Positions 48,639 through 59,669 of a stretch of DNA of 64,000 nucleotides are shown piece after piece. The notes beneath the pieces are model-generated. The model ran no database searches and was not told the origin of the DNA. It saw only the letters and a list, made by a program, of their open reading frames with translations. The DNA comes from Isoetes taiwanensis (Eukaryota; Streptophyta; Lycopodiopsida; Isoetales; Isoetaceae): contig JAJEKV010000011.1 in the NCBI GenBank assembly GCA_021234155.1, forward strand, positions 6,527,132 to 6,591,131. The letters run 5' to 3'. The position numbers were made by a program, and so were the translations under genes. Numbering within the stretch: position 1 is the stretch's first letter; every line of letters begins with the position of its first letter.

Positions 48639-51600
48639 TTGTTGGCTTTTGATGACTATCTTCAGGGCTTGATATATTTACCTCCAGCTGGCATGGAAGT
48701 ACCCAAGAGGATTGTAATTGATGACCCTGGAAGTATTTGCCTTGTGAAAATGCTTGCTACCTCTACAACATGTATACACCTCCAGCTCCATGCTCGCTAT
48801 ATCACCAAACCTGTTCAAATGTTCTTGTTTACTCCAAATTGCAAAAAGATCACAAGCAAATTCCAACAGAAATGAAGAAATGAAAGGCATAAAAAAATGG
48901 ATAGGCATGGCTTATAATATTCATAACTATTCAGAGACTTTCCAATCTCTCGTCTATCTGGATGATGCTTTAAAAAATGTCCACAACAGACCATTATTCA
49001 ATAGTACACCCGAGAGCTCCCATGGTTCTGAGACGGAGACCGGATCTCCCTCTGAATCTAAAGAACCAGCAAAGCACATTGCGAAGGTCATGCCGTTTGC
49101 GGGCGATGGAACACAAGAGAGCAGGCATGAGTTGTCTCAGAGTGCCATTGTGAACATCAAGCACAGAGAGAGAATTTACCCTCTGGGGGTGGGCTTTGAG
49201 ATTGATATCGATGTGTTCAAGATGCACAAAACCCCGGCAAATATGACATCTAGGGTCATCAGTCCAGAGCATTTGGACACTCTATATGAATCATTTATCA
49301 GCCATTAGATGCACTCTCCCTATGCTGATGTCATGCCCTTCGACTCAGAGACTGGACGGGCCATAAAGTGGAAGAAGGCCACAGATTTGAAAGATGCAGA
49401 GTTCTGGATTGTAAATGGCAACCATACCACGACAGTTTCTCAGCTACTTGTTACTCAAGCTTTGGCATGGTCGCCTGGAAGAAAACACTTGGCAGAACTC
49501 ATATTCTTTTTTATGCCAAAAGGAAATGCCGGGTGCTAGCAGAAAATCTCACAGCCACTGAGTACGTTTGGGTGAGCCAGGAGAATAATGACATTACAAA
49601 GAAGACTATACATGAAGAAGTTTTCTTTGAAGAAGTTCGACAGCTTCGAAACCAATGGGCATTTTATGGGAAGCCGAAGAAGGGCAAGCGCCGTCAGTCC
49701 CTTGCTGGACCTTATTCTGTAAGTATACTTCAACTTTTGTTGTTGATGCCCAAGCCTGCCCTATTGAGGAAAATTGGACGGGCACCCAATTTGGCACCTG
49801 TTGAGGAAAATTGGGCATGCGCCCAATAGGCACTTGTGGCGGGGCCTTCATGTGTCTTTTAGGATTGGGCGGTCGTGGCACTCCAAACACTGAAGAAAGC
49901 AAGTATGCGTGACTGCGACAAATTTGTTTGCCTCGACGATGAAACCTGGTCTATGTGCACAGAGGTTGCGCAGTTGTTTTATGAAGATCGGTTGAAGGAT
50001 GAAAAGGGGGATAAAATTGAAGTGAAAGATAGGCTAAGGCTTTTCACCAACAACTCTTGTCGCCCCTTGAAGTCCATGTATCCTCTAGACCTGCAAAGGC
50101 TGATGAAGAAGATCAAGGATGGCACCACTTTCCTCAAGGGCAGCGGAGATTATATAGGTAGACGTACCATGAAGGTGAGCGACCTTGAGCTCAAAAAAAT
50201 TGGAACAATGGAGCGGGCGCTTCTGAGATACTTAAAGGATGTGAAAAAACTACAATTTCAAGACATGGCTGCCTTGAGGCAAGTTCATCCAATATTCACA
50301 GAGAACGTAATGCTTATGTTCGCCAACAGTATTAGTGGATGGGCTGAAGGACGCAAGGAGATGGAGAAGGAAAGTTTTCCGGAAACCCTCTTCGCCAAAG
50401 TCGACGAATATCTTCTTGGCCTTGTTGAGGAGGGAGGTAAATCTTTTAAGTGTTTCCATGTGAGTCCATTAGGTTTGTGCCTCGACGTAGTCAACATGTC
50501 AGCCCGCTTCATCGGCTGTGACTTCAGACATATAAAGAAATGGACAGTGGAAGACTATCAAAAATTCTTTGACCAGATTAGCATATTAATAGACCAGCAG
50601 CTTTATTGGATCGCCATATTCATCACTCTGGGCCGTCTTAATGAGTGTCTATCTTCCATGAAGACAATAAACGGTGGTAGCCGTGTTTGGGTTGGCGCCT
50701 GCCAGGACCCCCGACCAAAAGTGCTTCTACCTCTTGAGTGCGAGAGCTGCAAAGTCTTGTGCTAGCCATGTATGTTGCAAGAGACCTAGCAGCTCTACCA
50801 ACACTGGATGAACTAAATATTTGCTTCACCAGTTCGGACCATCCGAGGTAATATGCTAAATTTCCCAAGCATTTGCAAGAAAAAGAGAACATTGAGAAGA
50901 ATTTACCGGATATTGAGCGTGCGGCAGGTATAGATCTGAAATTGGGCGCATGTCGGATTTCATGATGTATATTATGAACATTTTAAACATTTGTTTTGTC
51001 TGCAGCTTATTGGCTATATCATCCCTAGTGCGATAAGTGTGCAGCAGGTGGGGGAGGAGTTCTCGTGCAGAATCAGTTAGAGTCGAGGACGTGCACCTAT
51101 CTAATATAAAAATTGATGATGGAAGGTTGCCTTTCTTAGATTTCTTTTCTGGTGGTGCATTTAGCTGGGCTGCATTATGCGAGGGCTATAAAGCATTGTC
51201 ATTTGAAACGGACGAGTTGCAAATGAAGTTTGTTTAGATTTCGATCAACTTGATGTTATGTTAGACGAGAAAAAATCAAGAGCTCGAGCAATACAAAAGC
51301 TGAAAGAAGGCAAGAAAAAGGGTTCTGGATGCAATTATATGCCTCCGCCTCCGCTTCCTCCTCCTGAGACTCCTTGTCCTTTCTCGTCTACAATGATACA
51401 TGAAGTGCAATCCGTTCTCAGACTGACCAAGAGCTCGATGGCGAAAAAGCTCAAAAAAATAGCGGCCCTTGGCTCTCAAGATCTGCAACTGTTTAGGAGA
51501 AGAAAAGATACCTCAACGGATTGGAAGGGACCACGCTGGTGAATACTCAGGATACAATCCAGAGGACTTCAAGATTCGAAGAACAGGTTGCCAAGGATCC

Positions 51601-51838
51601 AGACTCCGTGGTCGTGATGGAAACTCAAGAAGAGGAGGCTGAAGAAGAGTTAAAGGATGGAGAGGAAGAGGTTCCGAAGACATCTGATCCTGAGTCGGAG
51701 GATGAGGTGAATGAGGAACTAGGCTCTGAAGATTTTGTGGAAAAGATGGAGAGGGTCAAGGAGGCAGCACAACAAGCTCTTGGATTCTCTGAAGAACATG
51801 GAGATAAGCATTCAGGAGAGGTGTCTCCGAATGCATGA
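48639..51838 (+). pseudogene. ParB-like N-terminus plus methyltransferase-like C-terminus (gene or pseudogene with intron)
   Basis: Pieces in order: 48,639-48,875; 48,754-49,308; 49,309-49,539; 49,368-49,718; intron; 49,863-50,765; then frames to 51,237, 51,258-51,542 and 51,521-51,838. The part with TSRVISPEHLDTLYESFI, then FWIVNGNHTTTVSQLL (NGNH at 49,414-49,425), matches the ParB/sulfiredoxin-fold pattern (Arg, helix, then GxH in place of GERR). ENLTATEYVWVSQENND follows, as in ParB proteins. Near the end LPFLDFFSGGAFSWAALCEG (motif at 51,139-51,162) and ALSFETDE resemble the SAM-binding FxGxG motif and acidic second strand of beta-class DNA methyltransferases. No DPPY motif is seen. The C-terminus is E/D-rich. 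Breaks: in-frame TAG at 49,306-49,308, a T-run frameshift near 49,508, TAA near 50,849, and shifts near 51,080 and 51,238. The domain calls are my inference. Confidence 0.5.
49719..49862 (+). other. Intron of the ParB-like gene, 144 bp, phase 0
   Basis: Starts GTAAGT after ...GGACCTTATTCT and ends TGTCTTTTAG before GATTGGGCGG. Both exon edges fall on codon boundaries of the flanking frames (49,368-49,718 and 49,863-50,765), so removal joins them without a shift. It carries two near-palindromes of the GGGCGCCC family at about 49,772-49,793 and 49,810-49,828. Confidence 0.75.
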
Positions 51839-51995
51839 GAAACCTGTGCTTATATGCCTGTATAGATGTGAAACGATGTAATTAATTTTTGTGTCTAATG
51901 AGATACTTTATTCATATTTTCTTGTTTTGCGAAGATTCTTTTGTTTTTGATGCTCTCCACCTTGCCCTCCGAATGCAAACTGGGCAGGTTGGCGG
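51839..51995. other. 3' flank of the ParB-like gene
   Basis: AT-rich sequence with AATGAGATACTTTATTCAT, possibly a 3' untranslated region. It runs into one unit of the palindrome array (about 51,977-51,998), where the copia element inserted. Confidence 0.4.
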
Positions 51996-52000
51996 GGCCG

Positions 52001-52369
52001 TGTTAGTATTAGAGTATACTTCAACCACAAATTACAATTCACAATCAAAATATCAATGAGATATATTGATCTTCACTTCAACACTATTGACTTAACAATT
52101 TGAGTTCATATCCCATTCAAGAAAATACAATGGTCATTAAACCATGCAAACCATTGAAAATCCAAAGTTATACTTCCACTGTAGCAATGGGAATGTCGAG
52201 CAATTCTTCTGAACCTTAACAGTCAATAAGGTCGCAGGTCACACAGCCGATCAACCAGATCCGTCCTCTGTATATTCTGCTGTTTATTTCATACGTTAAT
52301 ATTCACAGGTTTTCGACGGTTATGCATCCATAATCATAGCTCGGTCATCTATATACAGTATCTTCCATA
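52001..52369 (-). repeat. copia 3' LTR, distal part
   Basis: First 369 bp on the plus strand (the LTR's 3' portion in element sense), starting TGTTAGTATT. It stops at TCTTCCATA, where LINE B enters. Confidence 0.93.
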
Positions 52370-52417
52370 ATCTAGCTCGGCCAATGGAGGGGGAGATCGA
52401 GACACATAAATCTGACG

Positions 52418-52978
52418 TTGAGGGACATGGCGACCAAGGAAAGGATCCTACGGATGGGATCCAGATTGAGGAATGGAATCAAAGTACAGGAGTCATTAAC
52501 GGTGATGCAGAGACAGGGGCTGCACAGGGAATTGGCCAAAGCCAGGGAGCTGAACCAAGCAGGGATACAAGCGGGAGTCAAGAATGGCAAGGTCTATATA
52601 CACAAGAGGGTGAGGGAACAAGCGACTCAACCGCAGGAGCAGATAGCTGGGTTGCAGGGGTTGCAGGGGATAGCAAAATCAACAGAAGCAGAGAAGGAAA
52701 ACATACACCCCCTGGAGTCTATACAACAAAATGGAGAACGATCATCGCAGGGGGGAGCTCTAGGAGCACTAAGAGCAATCACGGGTAGAGGGGAACCGAT
52801 CAGAGGAATAGGAAGAAGAAGCGAAGGGAAAACTAAGAGCGGGCAACACAAGCGAGTGGTTGGGAGGGCCAACCCCACAATGAAGACCGTGGGGAAGACC
52901 AAGGAGAATGGGCAATGGTACGTAGAAAACATGGAGACCTCAAGGAGCAACCCCGGGGAAAAGACGACATTATGGTAA
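52418..52978 (+). pseudogene. LINE B N-terminal region (ORF1-like)
   Basis: 186 open codons rich in Gln, Glu, Arg and Gly (RELAKARELNQAGIQAG, HKRVREQATQPQEQ). A second frame, 52,384-52,788, starts with an ATG at the very start of the LINE and is Gly/Ser/Asp-rich. Only one can be the true frame. LINE ORF1 proteins usually bind the element RNA, but no zinc knuckle or RRM is visible here, so the assignment rests on position only. Confidence 0.4.
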
Positions 52979-53463
52979 TCTGGAATTGTACACGGGGGTA
53001 CCCATGGGATGATGGAGAAAGATTAGAAGGTGCCCACGGCCGCGACATAATATGCCCGGACGGAGACATGGGAGCATAACGTTAAAAGGCTGCCGTAAGA
53101 GGAAGGATACCAACCGCTCACGCTTTGGAAAGACGTGGATTTTAAAATAGGGAGGGGGGGTGTGTTTGGCTTGTTATATAAAGAACAAAGGCAGATTAAC
53201 AATGCATGTATGTTACATTCAGATATCAATAAAAGATATATGGTTTTGAGTATCCAATTGAGAAACAAACAAGATGTAGTTCGATAATTGCATATTACCC
53301 GGGCCAAACAAAGTGATAAGTTAGAATTCTTTGGAGGTGGGAGAGAATATTACTTAAATGGAAGGAGCAAGGACCAATGATTATAGTAGGAGATCTAAAT
53401 GCCAGAACCAAACAGAACAGGCACAAAGTACAACACACGGATGAGAAAGATGGTCGATAGTGT

Positions 53464-54741
53464 ATGACGACGAGGAATGAGGAATGGCGAGGGATACGTA
53501 AGATAAGGGCAGAGGTCAATGCTAGAGGTGAATTATTGTTGGAAGTCTGCACGGCAACAGGGATGATTATAGCTAATGGCATGGGAAAATGGAGGGGATC
53601 AGGAGGGTTCACGAGCCAAAACACACATGGTAAGAGCATAGTGGATTATATAATTGTGAATGATCAAGCAGCGGAAAAGATAGAGGGACTGATGCTACAA
53701 GAATGGCCAACTGGGAAAAGGGAAAGCCATAGACCGATTAAACTAACAATCGAGCTAGGGGGAACGCCACAAAAAGATAGTACAGAAAGAAAGGAAGATA
53801 ATAAAGACAGGGTGAGGATTCAGTTCCAGGAGAAATACGCAGACACCTTCACCCAAATGATCAAGGAGGAAATGGGAGAATGGGACTGGGGAAAGCACAA
53901 TGCAAGTGAGAATGGAAACACCCTAAATGACATCATGGTAAGGGTAGCAACGGAGGTGTTTGGGAAAAAGATCAAAATCAGGAAGAGCAGGGCATTCAGA
54001 GCTTCAGTATGGTATGATGACGAGTGCAGAGAATACAAGAGGAATGTGAGAAAACACAGGGGAAAGGAGACATACCGGGAAGAAAAGGCAGCATACATAA
54101 GATTACTGAAGAAGAAGAGATACAATAACCTGTTACAGCACCAATGGTACATGGGGAAAATGCTGAAAAAACAGCCCCGAAGATTTTGGAGAGGATTCAA
54201 AAACAAAGGAGGGGGTAGCAATATGAAAGCAAAGAACGAACAAGATGGCATTGGAACCGCGGGATGGGAGAGTTACCTGGACAAATTATACAAGACGGGG
54301 GCACCTCCAGTACCAATACCCATACAGCATGATCAGGACAAACCATGCTTCAACATGTTAGAAGTAATGCTAGCCCTAAACAGGATGGCCAATCACAAAG
54401 CACCGGATCTATCTGGCCCTAACCGCGGAACCGGCGAAGTGTCTTTAAAAGTAAATCTGAGACAGAAGTTAGACATTTTCAATGGCATCATACATACAGG
54501 ACTTCCAGACAGGTGGACATACAACAGAGTCATACCTCTACATAAGGCAGGAAATAGAAAAGATCCAGGGAACTATAGGACGATAATGGTAAGCTCGATT
54601 TTCGCAAAATGGTTTGGGAAGGTACTGGATAACAAACTAAAGAAATGGGCAGAAGAAGGAAATATGAGAGCACAAGGGCAAAGGTGGTTCGCACGCAGCA
54701 CTCAACCACAGATCACCTCGCGTGACCTTCTCGGATATTAA
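53464..54741 (+). pseudogene. LINE B endonuclease end and RT start
   Basis: A 425-codon frame. Early residues (GMIIANGMGKW, then HGKSIVDYIIVND and ESHRPIKLTI) are the C-terminal part of the endonuclease domain, including the SxxDYI and final SxH-like motifs. The middle, with YDDECREYKRNVRKH and YNNLLQHQWYMGK, is the usual basic linker. LALNRMANHKAPDLSG and NYRTIMVSSIFAKWF are the first RT blocks. The frame ends in a shifted tail (from about residue 405). Copy 1 at 16,466-16,753 keeps the frame across this point (GFRPEHSTT), so the shift in copy 2 may be a sequence error. Confidence 0.75.
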
Positions 54742-55200
54742 TAGAGCGTAACAAAGCACAGGGAAGGAAAATAATATGTTGCTTTGTAGATTTTAGAAAA
54801 GCATTTGATACAGTTCGAGAGAGAAGTTGCTAAAAAGATTGATGGATATGCAAGCCCCGAGAAATATGGTAGGATCGATAGCAAGACTGTATCATAAGGT
54901 GTATGCTAAGATGGAACAGGAAGGACTGGCCGATAACTGCGGACACCGGGGTAAAACAGGGCTGCCCGTTATCCCCAACTCTGTTTGGAATATACATAGA
55001 CGCACTATAGGGATACATAGCAGAACAGCAAGGAGACGAGTATGCCCCCACACTAGGAGACACGAAGGTACCGATAATGCTATATGCGGATGATCTTAGT
55101 ATGATGGCAACAAAGAACAAAGGAATGCACAGACTGCTCAAAATTCGAACAATTTCGCGGAGGATACTGTGGTCGACAAAGGAATCTAGCAAAAACTAAG
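54742..55200 (+). pseudogene. LINE B RT catalytic core, frames broken
   Basis: Carries the RT catalytic motifs: FVDFRKAFDTV (first Asp), LLKRLMDMQAPRNM, the QGCPLSP block with an extra base, and YADD with both catalytic Asp at 55,083-55,094. The segment is on three different frames. It continues into NLAKTKIVIFG and YLGYDAHG, typical of the RT palm/thumb border in plant LINEs. Confidence 0.7.
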
Positions 55201-55989
55201 ATAGTCATCTTTGGACACAAGAATGTATATAAACCTTTTCGTGATACAAAGGTAAAGAGATAGAGGAACCAAATGTAATATAGGTATCTAGGTTATGATG
55301 CACATGGCACAGGGAAATGGGCCAAAGGAGCTAACGCCAGATTCCAATCAGCTATAGGAAGCTACTTTAACATGAAAAACTTTTGTAACAGAAGTAGAAT
55401 AACTGATTGGGACATCAAATGTTACCTATTCAAGGCAAAGAATAGCCACCACTCAATTGTAACGGAGCGGAAGCATGGGGCCAGGTTTAATGTAAAGAAA
55501 CCGGGAAAAGCGTAAAGGAATTCTTAGGCAATGGCAACGCATGTGAATTCGGGGTAAGGACAAACACGCCACGACAATCATGGTCATCAAACAGGCAAAA
55601 CCGATGGAAGTGAGAGCATGGGAGAGAACCATAAGGTACCCGCCGGGGACAACGCGGAGCATACAAGGGAAATCGGCCCAAAGATTGCAATCACCGAATC
55701 AGCAAAATCACATATCCTCGAAAAGCAATGGATGGTTTAAAGAGGTGGCAACATGGACCGACCGATGGGATTAAACCCGAGTGACCTAATAGAAGAGGGG
55801 CAAATTGGAATGAGGGGGGCGGACATAGCGACAAGAGCATGGCCGCAAAGACATACAGACCCAAGACGATCGCTCATACAAGTTTTTAATCCGCACCAAC
55901 AAATAGGACATCGATATACGGGATAACATATTGGGGAAAAACGTAAGGGACACACCGGGCTAGATTTAGGATGGGAAGCCATGATCTAA

Positions 55990-56110
55990 GAATCGAAAAA
56001 AGACAGTGGAGAGGGGTAGACAAGGAGGACGGGATATGCGGAACTGTGGACGGGGAGAATAGAGAATGAGAACCACATGATTAGTGATTGCCCGATATAT
56101 GGAGACATCA
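55990..56110 (+). pseudogene. LINE B C-terminal Cys/His cluster
   Basis: Sequence encodes ICGT followed by ENENHMISDCPIYGD across small frame shifts. A Cys-x2-Cys, His, Cys pattern just before the end is the same architecture as LINE A (ECHALQTCP). Confidence 0.5.
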
Positions 56111-56514
56111 GGGACGGATATAGAAATATAAGGTGGGGGAACCAAATCCCACGATCGATGAGGATGACAGAATCATTACGGGGATCCGCGGGACGCGATC
56201 CACGTAATGACAATCGCATACCTGAGAAGTACACAGTGAAAGAGGGCTTGTAATATAATCCGTACAAAACGAGTCATATAGCCTCACACAAATTGCTCAG
56301 CTAAAAGCTGATTGATAACGACGCATCACTGCACGGCCAAGAAGCCGAGGTAAAGCGGGATGCCGGTATTAAAAGAAAAAAGTCAGCCTTCAGAAAAGGC
56401 TACATTATAACAGCGTGATGTGCTAGCAGCACCCTCTTAGGGAGCTCGCCCATGCTACACAAGTCCAGGGGCCTTATGGCACAAGGGACATAAATGTATT
56501 CTATATGTATTCTA

Positions 56515-56773
56515 TTTGAATATTTCTTGCCTCCAAGGTTTTTCATCCCATAACAAGTAATGATAATAATGCCTTTTCGTTGGCCATGGCACATTATTCC
56601 ACTTAACCTTAACCAACCATAGGAACTTTGTTAACCATTTCAACACCACCATTGCGACTTGTTTAATAATGAAATAATGTCTGCAAGTTCTGTGCAAGTT
56701 CAAGTGCTGTGCAACTCCCATGTTCTGAGCAAATTCCCTTAACTTGAATTATGCAATGACAACCATTTTAACA
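56515..56773 (-). repeat. copia 3' LTR, proximal part
   Basis: Resumes with TTTGAATATTTCTTGCC and ends CATTTTAACA. Together with 52,001-52,369 it makes 628 bp, matching the 627-bp 5' LTR. Confidence 0.93.
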
Positions 56774-57748
56774 TTCCTCCTTCATTGCATAATCTGTTAC
56801 TTTTAAACTATTCCTGAACTCTATAAACTTTCCTTCAGGTAGCCCCTTGGTAAATATGTCTGCTATTTGATCTGCTGTGTTCACATAGACCATTTTAATG
56901 TAACCTTTTGAAGCCAAATCTCTGATAAAATGTATGTTCATCTCAATGTGCTTTGTCCTTTCATGATCTACTGGATTCTTCACAATGGCTATACAACTCT
57001 GACTATCTGTGAAAATTTCAGTTGGAAAATTTTGTTTGCAATCCAACTCTTCAAGTAATCTCCTCAACCAAGTAATTTCCTTTGCTGCTAAGGATGAGGC
57101 TGTGTATTCTGCCTCAGCAGATGACATTGCTATGGCACTTTGCTTTTTGCATCTCCAAGCAACAACTCCTCCAGCCAAGAAAATTGCATACCCTGAAGTT
57201 GATTTCCTTGAACTTAGGTCACCACCCCAGTCAGCATCACTAAAATCATATAAGTTAAGATTATCAGAATTAAAACATATTCCCAGATCTTTAGTACCTT
57301 TAAGGTACTTGAATACTAGTTTGCCTGCTTTCCAATGTTCTTTGGTGGGATCATTGCATCTTCTACTCAATATGTTTACTATGTACGATATATCTGGCCT
57401 ACTGTTATTTGCCAAATACAGCAAGCAGCCTATTAGAGCCCTATATGGTACATTCTCCATTTCTTCTTTCTCTTTTTCTGAAATATTTCTTTCTGCTGTC
57501 AGCTTATGTCCAGGCACTACAGGAGTTCTCACTGGATGTGCTTCTTTCATATTGAATCTCAATAACATGTTGTCTATATGTCTTCTTTGTTTGAGTTCTA
57601 AAATTTTCTCCTCCCTGTTCCTTATTACTTCAATTCCTAGGAACTGCTTCAGCTCACCCAAATCCGTCATTTTGAATCTTGCATGTAAGATGTTCTTGCA
57701 AACATTTAGAATTTTTTTGCTGTTAGCTACCATAATGCAGTCATCCAC
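56768..57748 (-). pseudogene. copia RT C-terminal part and RNase H
   Basis: The frame is open from just after a stop at 57,779-57,781. It starts at the RT active site LYVDDCIMVAN (both catalytic Asp present), then KQFLGIEVIRNRE, YRALIGCLLYLANNSRPDI, and the RNase H domain with FSDADWGGDLSSRKSTSG, MSSAEAEYTA and TKHIEMNIHFIRD, ending with TKGLPEGKFIEFR, the usual copia C-terminus. All conserved RNase H acids that I can locate are there. It is separated from the upstream RT half only by one in-frame TAG. The same stop exists in copy 1. Confidence 0.92.
56774..56783 (-). other. copia polypurine tract
   Basis: Minus-strand GAAGGAGGAA lies directly upstream of the 3' LTR, as required to prime plus-strand DNA synthesis. 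Confidence 0.85.
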
Positions 57749-57778
57749 ATATAGTGCAATGATGCAGTATTCTTCTTC

Positions 57779-58447
57779 CTATTTGTACCTATACAAGTTA
57801 CCATCATTGTGAAGATTCTCAAAGCCCTGCTCTTTAAGGTAATTATCCATGCACAAGAACCACTCCCTTGGTGCTTGTTTCAAGCCATACACAGCCCTCT
57901 TAAGTTTCCAAACTTGACCATTTCCTTGATCAAACCCTGGAGCTGGTTTCATAAAAATGCTTTCTTCCAGCTTTGCATTTAGAAAGGCTGTCTTAACATC
58001 CATATGATGCAGCTCTAAGTTCAATGCATTAGCTAATGCCAACAATATTCTGATACTTGTGAGTTTAACAATAGGTGAGTAGGTATCTTCATAGTCTATG
58101 CCATACTTTTGTGTGTATCCCTGAGCCACTAAACGAGCTTTATATTTTTTTCCACCATCAGCTCCTATTTTGATCTTAAAAATCCATTTGCTCCCTATTA
58201 TATTCCTGTTTTCTGGATTTTGAACTAGATCATAAGTTTCCGTTTCCTGAAAGGATTTAAGCTCATCCTTCATGGCATCTTCCCATTTTTCTTTATCTTT
58301 AGACCTGAGAACTTCTTCTATATTCTTGGGAATCTCATCATTTTCAATGATTGCCATAATCTGGTCATGGCCTATATGCTCTATTCTTTTGCTTTTTTCC
58401 AGAAATATTTCTGCCATACAAGGCATTGTCAATGTTTGCTTCTTCAA
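57779..58447 (-). pseudogene. copia RT N-terminal part
   Basis: 222 codons including WEDAMKDELKSF, WIFKIKIGADGG, KARLVAQGYTQKYGIDY, DTYSPIVKLTSIRILLALA, MDVKTAFLNAKLEESIFM (first catalytic Asp) and VYGLKQAPREW: the N-terminal blocks of a Ty1/copia reverse transcriptase. It ends at the TAG just before the YVDD box. Upstream it overlaps the integrase frame by 83 bases in another phase, so a frameshift separates them. An A/T homopolymer there differs in length between copies 1 and 2. Confidence 0.92.
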
Positions 58448-59669
58448 TTAGCTTTTGTGCTTGAGTCTTCCTTTTCTTTTCCACTGGTCTGTCTTCCCTT
58501 TCAATTTCAGAATCAATCTGATCTGCTTCTCTTTGTGTTTCACCATTTTCATCTTTGTTTCTTTCTTCACTTTCATTCTCATTGTCAGAATCAATATCTA
58601 GATTTGTGCTTCCATCCCTTTGGATTTCAGTTTTCTCCTTTGGTTGCTCCAAACATTTCTTACTAACTCTATGTTTATATAGTACCTCTTCATTGAAAAC
58701 CACATCTCTGCTTATTATTATTGTTTTAGAGTCAGGGATATAAATCCTATACCCTTTGCTCTCTTGATCATATCCAACAAGGAATCCAGCTTCAGCTTTA
58801 TCATCTAATTTTCTTCTCAACTCTTTAGGTATGTGACTGTATACCAAACACCCATAGGCTTTTAATTGATCATAGTTCAATTTCACCTTTTGTTTTGACC
58901 ATATCAGATCTGGAATCTCCCCTTTTAAACTGGAAGTTGGCAGCATGTTATGAATCATGGTGGCTGTTTGCAAAGCCTCATCCCAGAAGAAATTTGGTAA
59001 TCCACTATTCTTGATCATGGACCTTACTGCATCCAACAAAGTCCTGTTCCTCCTTTCTGCCACCCCATTTTGCTGAGGAGAATATCTACAAGTTAACTGC
59101 CTTCTTATTCCCCTTGCAACACAAAAGCTTTTGAACTGAGAAGACAAATATTCCCCTCCTCTATCTGACCTTATACATTTGAGTTTGTTCCCAGTTTGTC
59201 TTTCCATTTCAGCAACATAATGTTTAAATGCACCGAGAGCTTGAGATTTTCTTTTTAAACCATAACACTTACATTTTCTAGAGAAATCATCAATAAATGA
59301 AATAAAGTACCTGTTATTAGTTCTACTCCTCACATTTAAAGGACCACATAGGTCTGTATGTACCAATTCCAGCACCTCTTTAGCTCTTGTTTTGGATCTC
59401 TTAAAGGGCAACCTGTTCAATTTACCAAGCATACACCCTTCACACAAGTAATTCCCTGATTCAACATTGTTGCTTTTAATCCAATCGTTCTTTATCAACA
59501 ATTTAAGATTATTGCTGTGAGTATGTGCCAATCTGTTATGCCACAGTTCAAAATCAGAGACATTGAGAGCATTAACTTCATTGCAAACAATATTATCCAT
59601 TTGGAACAATACGTTTTGCTTCAAACTTCTTTTCATTTCCAAAAAAGATATTACATGCTTTGGAGTCAA
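58365..59669 (-). pseudogene. copia integrase and linker
   Basis: 434 codons. The N-terminal zinc domain has HNRLAH and CEGCMLG (HHCC). The catalytic core has the first Asp in HTDLCGPL, FIDDFSRKC, and the Glu in PQQNGVAERRNRT. WDEALQTATMIHNMLP and AYGCLVYSHIPKELR, KAEAGFLVGYDQESKGYRI are the conserved C-terminal copia integrase blocks. An acidic, Asn/Glu-rich linker follows (about residues 350-400). The domain looks complete. It overlaps the gag-protease frame by 77 bases in a different phase. Confidence 0.93.

Larger units (their letters stand above)
52370..56514 (+). mobile_element. LINE B, non-LTR retrotransposon inside the copia LTR
   Basis: About 4.1 kb, sense plus. Order: an N-terminal region of two overlapping open stretches (52,384-52,978); endonuclease with IIVGDLNART near 53,380-53,410; a long frame 53,464-54,741 (endonuclease end to early RT); RT motifs FVDFRKAFDTV (about 54,780-54,815), a QGCPLSP-type block (about 54,950-54,985) and YADD (55,083-55,094); a C-terminal Cys/His cluster (about 56,030-56,093). 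The 3' end repeats TGTATTCTAT instead of poly(A). Compared with the uninterrupted LTR, the insertion point is exact (CTTCCATA/TTTGAAT) and I find no target-site duplication. The catalytic YADD is present, but frames are broken after 54,741. Confidence 0.88.

Noticed and set aside
57009-57812. 267-codon plus-strand open stretch
   Set aside because: Antisense of the RNase H and RT region, which has clear conserved motifs on the minus strand.
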